Source: Rhytidiadelphus loreus (lineage: Eukaryota; Streptophyta; Bryopsida; Hypnales; Hylocomiaceae). Taken from it: a DNA stretch of 64,000 nucleotides. Shown piece by piece: positions 59,301-64,000 of this stretch (the stretch's first letter is position 1; each line of letters starts with the position of its first letter). The stretch is from positions 36,582,935 through 36,646,934 of the forward strand of contig OX344764.1 of the NCBI GenBank assembly GCA_947034895.1, read 5' to 3'. The notes beneath the pieces were generated by a model. The model saw nothing but the letters and a program-made list of their open reading frames with translations, ran no database searches and was not told the origin of the DNA. The position numbers were made by a program, and so were the translations under genes.

Positions 59301-62300
59301 TGCTACTGGACCTTGTGGGCCGTGCTCGGAGATGTATTTTGATTTCTATCCCAACCGTGGTACAGAAAATGCGGTATGGTTTCTAGCACACTGAAGGTCT
59401 ATATCATAGAGTATTGATTCTTATCCTTCATTGTGCCGAATTCTATGCATATATTATGGCCCTTTGTTAGGTTTTTAATTTTCTAGTGGTGTTTTGCCTG
59501 TATGTCCCTTTTTAAGCAATTAGATGAGTCATTTGTTGTGTTCATTATGCATCTAGATATTACCAATCCACATGCTTTTCTGCAGTTTGATTCTAACCGA
59601 AATTTCATACTTTTTTCCTAAACGTGTGTAGAGTCATAATCATTGTGGCTGAATGTTTGGAGTGTGCTCAAACAGGATCTCAATGACGATAGTCGCTTTA
59701 TCGAATTCTACAATTTAGTATTTATGCAGTATAACCGGACAGATGACGGACAGCTTGAGCCATTGAAGAACAAAAATATTGATACTGGCCTCGGTTTAGA
59801 ACGCATGGCTCAGATTCTTCAGCAGGTTTGCACTCCACCATTGATATGCAAATTTTCTTGCTTTATCTTCTAGTTGAAGGAATATTCATGAATACATTCT
59901 CATTGCTCAGTCAGCATGATACAGACCTTACTTACGTTAACCTTTTTATTTTTATTTTACTTTTATGACATGCAACAAATTGGCTAATGCAGGTGCCCAA
60001 CAATTATGAGACAGATCTGATATATCCTATTATTGCACGCGCTGCAGAACTTGCTAATGTGAACTACACTACAGCTGATGATCGTGATAAGACTTATCTC
60101 AAGGTTTGCACCTACTTCTATCATGTGCATACTATCTCATACTTAGATGTTTAGTCGTGCCCCTGTATGTGTGGCCGTCTTACTTTGAAAGTAGGTTATG
60201 GAAGATGACCAAACTTTGTGTGCAATGCTTGCAGCACTCGTGTTCATGTCCGCCTTACCATTTCCACAAATCAACCCGTAAAGACCTAGGATTCTTGTTT
60301 TTTAAATTACAAATGCAATTAATATAATATAATTGAGATTGAGGCCAAATTTTATATGACCGGAATCAGTGAAGAATATTGCAGGTGGTGGTTAGTAAAT
60401 GGATAAAATTGAACAAATGAAATAATCCTATATAGCCTTTTGAAAATTGCACATGAGGCTCAAAATGTGTGTCTGGGTACTGCGCGGTTTAAACCAAATT
60501 TCATGCCGCCAAGCCAGCATATTTTAGGATTCATGATTTACAAGCTCTGGTTTCGATGGTTTAGCCATTTGTTTGGTCATTTGTTGACAGGTCATTGGAG
60601 ACCACACCCGAGCTGTAGTGTATCTCATATCTGATGGAGTGAACCCATCTAATATAGGACGGGGCTATATCGTGAGGCGCCTTATCAGGCGTGTTGTTCG
60701 CATGGGCCGTCTTCTTGGAATTCGTGGTGATGGACGAGGAGACCAACAGGGGGCCTTCTTGCCAACAATCGCTGAGGTTGCGGTTGCAATGAGTGGGGAT
60801 GTTGACCCCAACGTCCAGCAACAGAGAAACAAAATTTACAATGAACTGAAAAGAGAAGAGTTACGATTTGTGCTGACTTTGGAAAAGGGAGAGAAGTTGC
60901 TGGAAGAGCTACTGACCGAAGCACTGGAAAAGTCCAAGCCTTGTTTGAGTGGGAAAGACGTATTTAAGCTATATGATACTTTTGGCTTCCCAGTGGAGAT
61001 AACTGAAGAAGTCGCTTCTGAGCGGGGGGTATCTGTCAATCTAGTAGAATTTGAAATGGAGATGGATGTTCAAAGGAAACAGTCTCAGGCTGCTCACAAT
61101 GTTATAAAGTTAGCAGTAGGAGGGGCTGCTCAAGAAACGCTTGCGAAGCTTCCTGAAACTGATTTTCTTGGTTATGACAAGCTTTCGAGTTCCTCATCCG
61201 TTCTGGCCATTCTGGCCAACGGTGAATCTCTCGGTGAAGCTTCAGAGGGAGAGGAGGTTGAGATAGTCCTGGATAGAACTCCGTTTTATGCTGAGTCCGG
61301 AGGACAGATCGGTGATCATGGCTATCTCCGGGTCTTTGGTGGTGACAGTGAAGCTCTGGTGAAAGTGAAGGATGTTGTCAAAGAAGCTGGCAGGTTTCGA
61401 CACATCGGTGTTGTTGAAGATGGAAGGGTGATGGTTGGGTTGGGTGTGGACGCGGAAGTTGATTCCATATTAAGACAGCGGTCACAGGTATAGGGATCTA
61501 TACCTGTATTAAGATCTGTTCGTATATGTAGTTCACATCAATGTCTTTGCTGATGTTGCTTCGTATTTATTTCAACAAATATGAGATTCCTACTTTCTTT
61601 CATGTGTTACCCTTTTTCAAGTTCGCAATTCATTTCCACTATAAGAAGCACTGTTGGCGAAGTTACCAGATTATCTGGACTTCGATGGTGCTGCTTGAAA
61701 TTTGGCATTAATAGGATGAAATGGAACTCACTGGTTACATGTGGCTTGGCTGCAGGCTCACCATACAGCAACGCATCTTTTACAGGCAGCTCTCAAGAAC
61801 GTGTTGGGCTCTGATGTTTCACAAGCTGGATCCTTGGTAGCTTTCGATCGGTTGAGGTTTGATTTCAATCTGCCAAGGGCGATGACGGAAATAGAGATTG
61901 TCAAAGTTGAAACTCTCGTGAATGAGTGGATTGGTATGGGGGTATCCGTTTCTACTGAAGAGATGGCTATTTCTGCTGCCAAAGCGAAGGGAGCTTTAGC
62001 CATGTTTGGGGAGAAATATGGCGAACAGGTTTGTGTTACAGGCGCAGATATTTACTCTTGAACCTAATACTAATCTGTTTTCGTACTTCTAAGTCACTTC
62101 AGTTTTCAGGACTCTAAATGACTGTACTTGTGAATGGCAGGTTAGGGTTGTCTCAGTTCCTGGCATCTCTATTGAGCTTTGTGGGGGTACGCATGTGGGA
62201 AACATAGCCGACATACGGGGCCTTAAAATTGTGTCTGAGCAAGGAATTGCATCTGGGGTGAGACGGATTGAAGCTGTGGCTGGCAGCGCATTCATAGAGT

Positions 62301-63808
62301 ATATTAATGCTCGAGATGCTGTTGTCAAGCAGCTCAGTGCCACCTTGAAGGTATGGATTTTTGATGTATTGGATTTTTCAGTTGGTACTACGCCTTAGTA
62401 TATTATATTTTTTCTGTCATAGTAACTTTGATGGGTCTGCTCAAGTGCTTGTATTCTTGCAGAAATGCCAAAAAAATTTATATGAAACGTTTGCCTACTT
62501 GCATGTCATCGTATACGATAGTCTTCCTAAAAATAACAGTGTGTCGCCCCACTTTGGACACAGGCCAATTCTATTGTAGGTTGTATTTTTAGATTCTTGT
62601 TCAACATCTTGTTTTGGGGGATAACGCATAGTTGCACGCATTCTATTAACGTTGAGTTGCTTCTTCCGAAATTAAGGTTTCGGTCTCATCCTTGCCAGGC
62701 CAGAAGCTGTTTAGCACCTCTAGCGTTGCTAAAAAAACGTTTGACCCTATGATTTCTATTAGCCTATTTTGTCCAAAGTCATTCACTTGGAAGTTAACTC
62801 CAATTTTAGCGGTTGCATGCTTTTAAAGTGGGTAACAAACCATTACTTATAAGACGTCTGATAATTGTGCGTATTGGCTTACGCTGTTTTAAAAATATTT
62901 ATTGTTCAGGTCAAGACCGATGATGTGGCTGGGCGGGTGGTGGCCTTGCAAGAAGAGGTGCGGGCAGCCAGAAACGAAGCTTCTGCTTTGCGCGTGGAGC
63001 TTGCGGTAACCAAGGCTGATGCTTTATTACCAACAGCTCTTTCTGTTGGGGATTCCAACACAAGGTATTCTTCTGAATCAAAATATAACCTGTTACATTT
63101 GATGGAATTACACTGTATGTGATGATATCCTTATTAGGGGTGATAAATCCTTGATTGTGTCTTCACCAAGGTGAGTATCATGTCTTCCTGCACTTTCGGA
63201 ATAGGAAAAAGTCAGGGTTTTGATTGGGGACTATAATGCTGATCATCTCTATTACCCTCCTTGTGGAGCAAGTCACAGAATTGCCTTGATTCATTGTGTC
63301 TGGGTGTAATCCAATTTGAGAATAATCTATGACATTTGCACCTAGGGAAGTCAAAGTTAAGTGAGGTAATCCTGAGCAGCGGTTGCTTGCTTTTTGAAAA
63401 GGATTAGGTCATCACCCATAAAATACTATGTGTCTAAGGACGTTTGATAACCCCTGTTGGCCTGTTGCATGCAGGGTTTTGGTGGCCTCGTTAGACAAAA
63501 TTGATGCAGAGTCATTAAAAGCTGCAGCTGAGCACCTTCTTTCCAAGTTGGGTGATCCAGCGGCAGTTGTGGTGGGTTCTTCTTCTGGAGATGGCATAGT
63601 AAGTTTAGTGGCCACTTTTAGCCCGAGTGTTGTGAAGCAAGGCATTCAGGCAGGAAAGTTCGTGGGAACTATTGCCAAAATTTGTGGAGGGGGTGGAGGT
63701 GGGCGCCCTAATTTTGCACAGGCAGGTGGTAGGCAACCCGAGAAATTGGAAGAAGCACTTGAGAAGGCAAGAGGAGATTTAAAGTCTCTTTTATCGAAGC
63801 GCTCATAA
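56396..63808 (+). CDS. EMB86: Alanyl-tRNA synthetase, organelle type
   Basis: Charges tRNA-Ala, with proofreading, in chloroplast and/or mitochondria. Thirteen exons: 56396-56449, 56558-56660, 57155-57283, 57831-58212, 58969-59047, 59239-59373, 59676-59825, 59993-60103, 60591-61487, 61756-62028, 62141-62350, 62910-63064 and 63475-63808; 1003 residues. About 102 residues rich in Ser, Ala and basic residues precede the core and fit a transit peptide; the core opens near M103. Class II motifs: [18 protein letters not shown] (about 122 on), [20 protein letters not shown] (motif 2, from 188) and [10 protein letters not shown] (motif 3, from about 331). Editing site HTATH (683-687) and CGGTH (785-789). 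The C-terminal part has [15 protein letters not shown], as in bacterial enzymes. The symbol is that of the Arabidopsis counterpart. Confidence 0.96.
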
Positions 63809-64000
63809 TGTTAGGTAAAACATTAGTGCATTACATTCTAGTCTTGCGGTAGGAGCATTGTTTGGATGCTGTAGAAGGCTTTATGTACTCCCTCTTTGTA
63901 CCAGTATGTAAAATAGCCATTTTTTTCCTCCTCCCAATTGCAATTTATCTGCTATCTTCTGCAAATACAGAATCTCTGTTGCTTGCGGTATAACGACTCC
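63809..64000 (+). other. Alanyl-tRNA synthetase 3' region
   Basis: Start of the 3' UTR of the synthetase gene; T-rich near 63920, with no clear AATAAA before the window ends. Confidence 0.4.

Noticed and set aside
1..64000. tRNA, rRNA, CRISPR or bacterial operon features
   Set aside because: I looked for tRNA B-box-like words, rRNA cores and regularly spaced repeats and found none; the genes are eukaryotic and intron-rich.

Overview
This window is nuclear DNA of a land plant. Its genes carry many short-to-medium introns with normal plant splice sites, and seven protein-coding loci have clear or good plant counterparts. Gene-poor, AT-rich DNA full of small foldback and terminal-inverted-repeat elements lies between them. 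The style of the two B3 genes and a DDE transposase of a kind I associate with mosses and oomycetes make a seed-free plant (bryophyte, lycophyte or fern) my best guess, but the species is not settled by sequence alone.

Layout: 1-1670 is the 3' end of an unrecognised acidic, coiled-coil, probably nuclear protein gene. 1671-8650 has no recognisable gene. 8650-13400 holds repeats, including a mariner/Stowaway-like foldback MITE present twice, and a small interrupted exon. 13430-17406 is a tandem pair of two-domain B3 (REM-like) genes on the minus strand; the downstream copy has lost a canonical splice donor. 17407-21200 is AT-rich and packed with elements flanked by TTAA. 21669-24603 is COG4 (Golgi tethering). 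A plant two-LIM-domain gene (25262-27801, minus) and the organellar unfoldase ClpX (28923-34336, plus) form a head-to-head pair. 34926-37349 is a decayed DDE transposon. 37350-47400 is mostly AT-rich repeat DNA with one unexplained gene-like island (about 39600-41330). 47437-48265 is a small nucleolar-style basic/acidic protein gene, 49869-53593 a DCAF8-type WD40 substrate receptor for CUL4-DDB1, and 56396-63808 an organelle-type alanyl-tRNA synthetase that ends just inside the window.

The genes do not form a pathway; they are housekeeping loci (vesicle tethering, organelle protein quality control, organelle translation, ubiquitin ligase adaptor, actin/nuclear LIM protein) separated by mobile DNA. 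The most unusual feature is a set of at least five, probably eight, small elements whose ends read TTAA-CC(C/T) and whose termini are inverted repeats. This is the signature of piggyBac-type target-site choice, which is seldom discussed in plants. Other points worth checking are a tandem splice acceptor that removes or keeps a stop codon, a GC-AG intron in ClpX, the broken donor in one B3 gene, a LIM gene whose visible exons do not join in frame, and repeat duplications in the COG4 and ClpX 5' regions.
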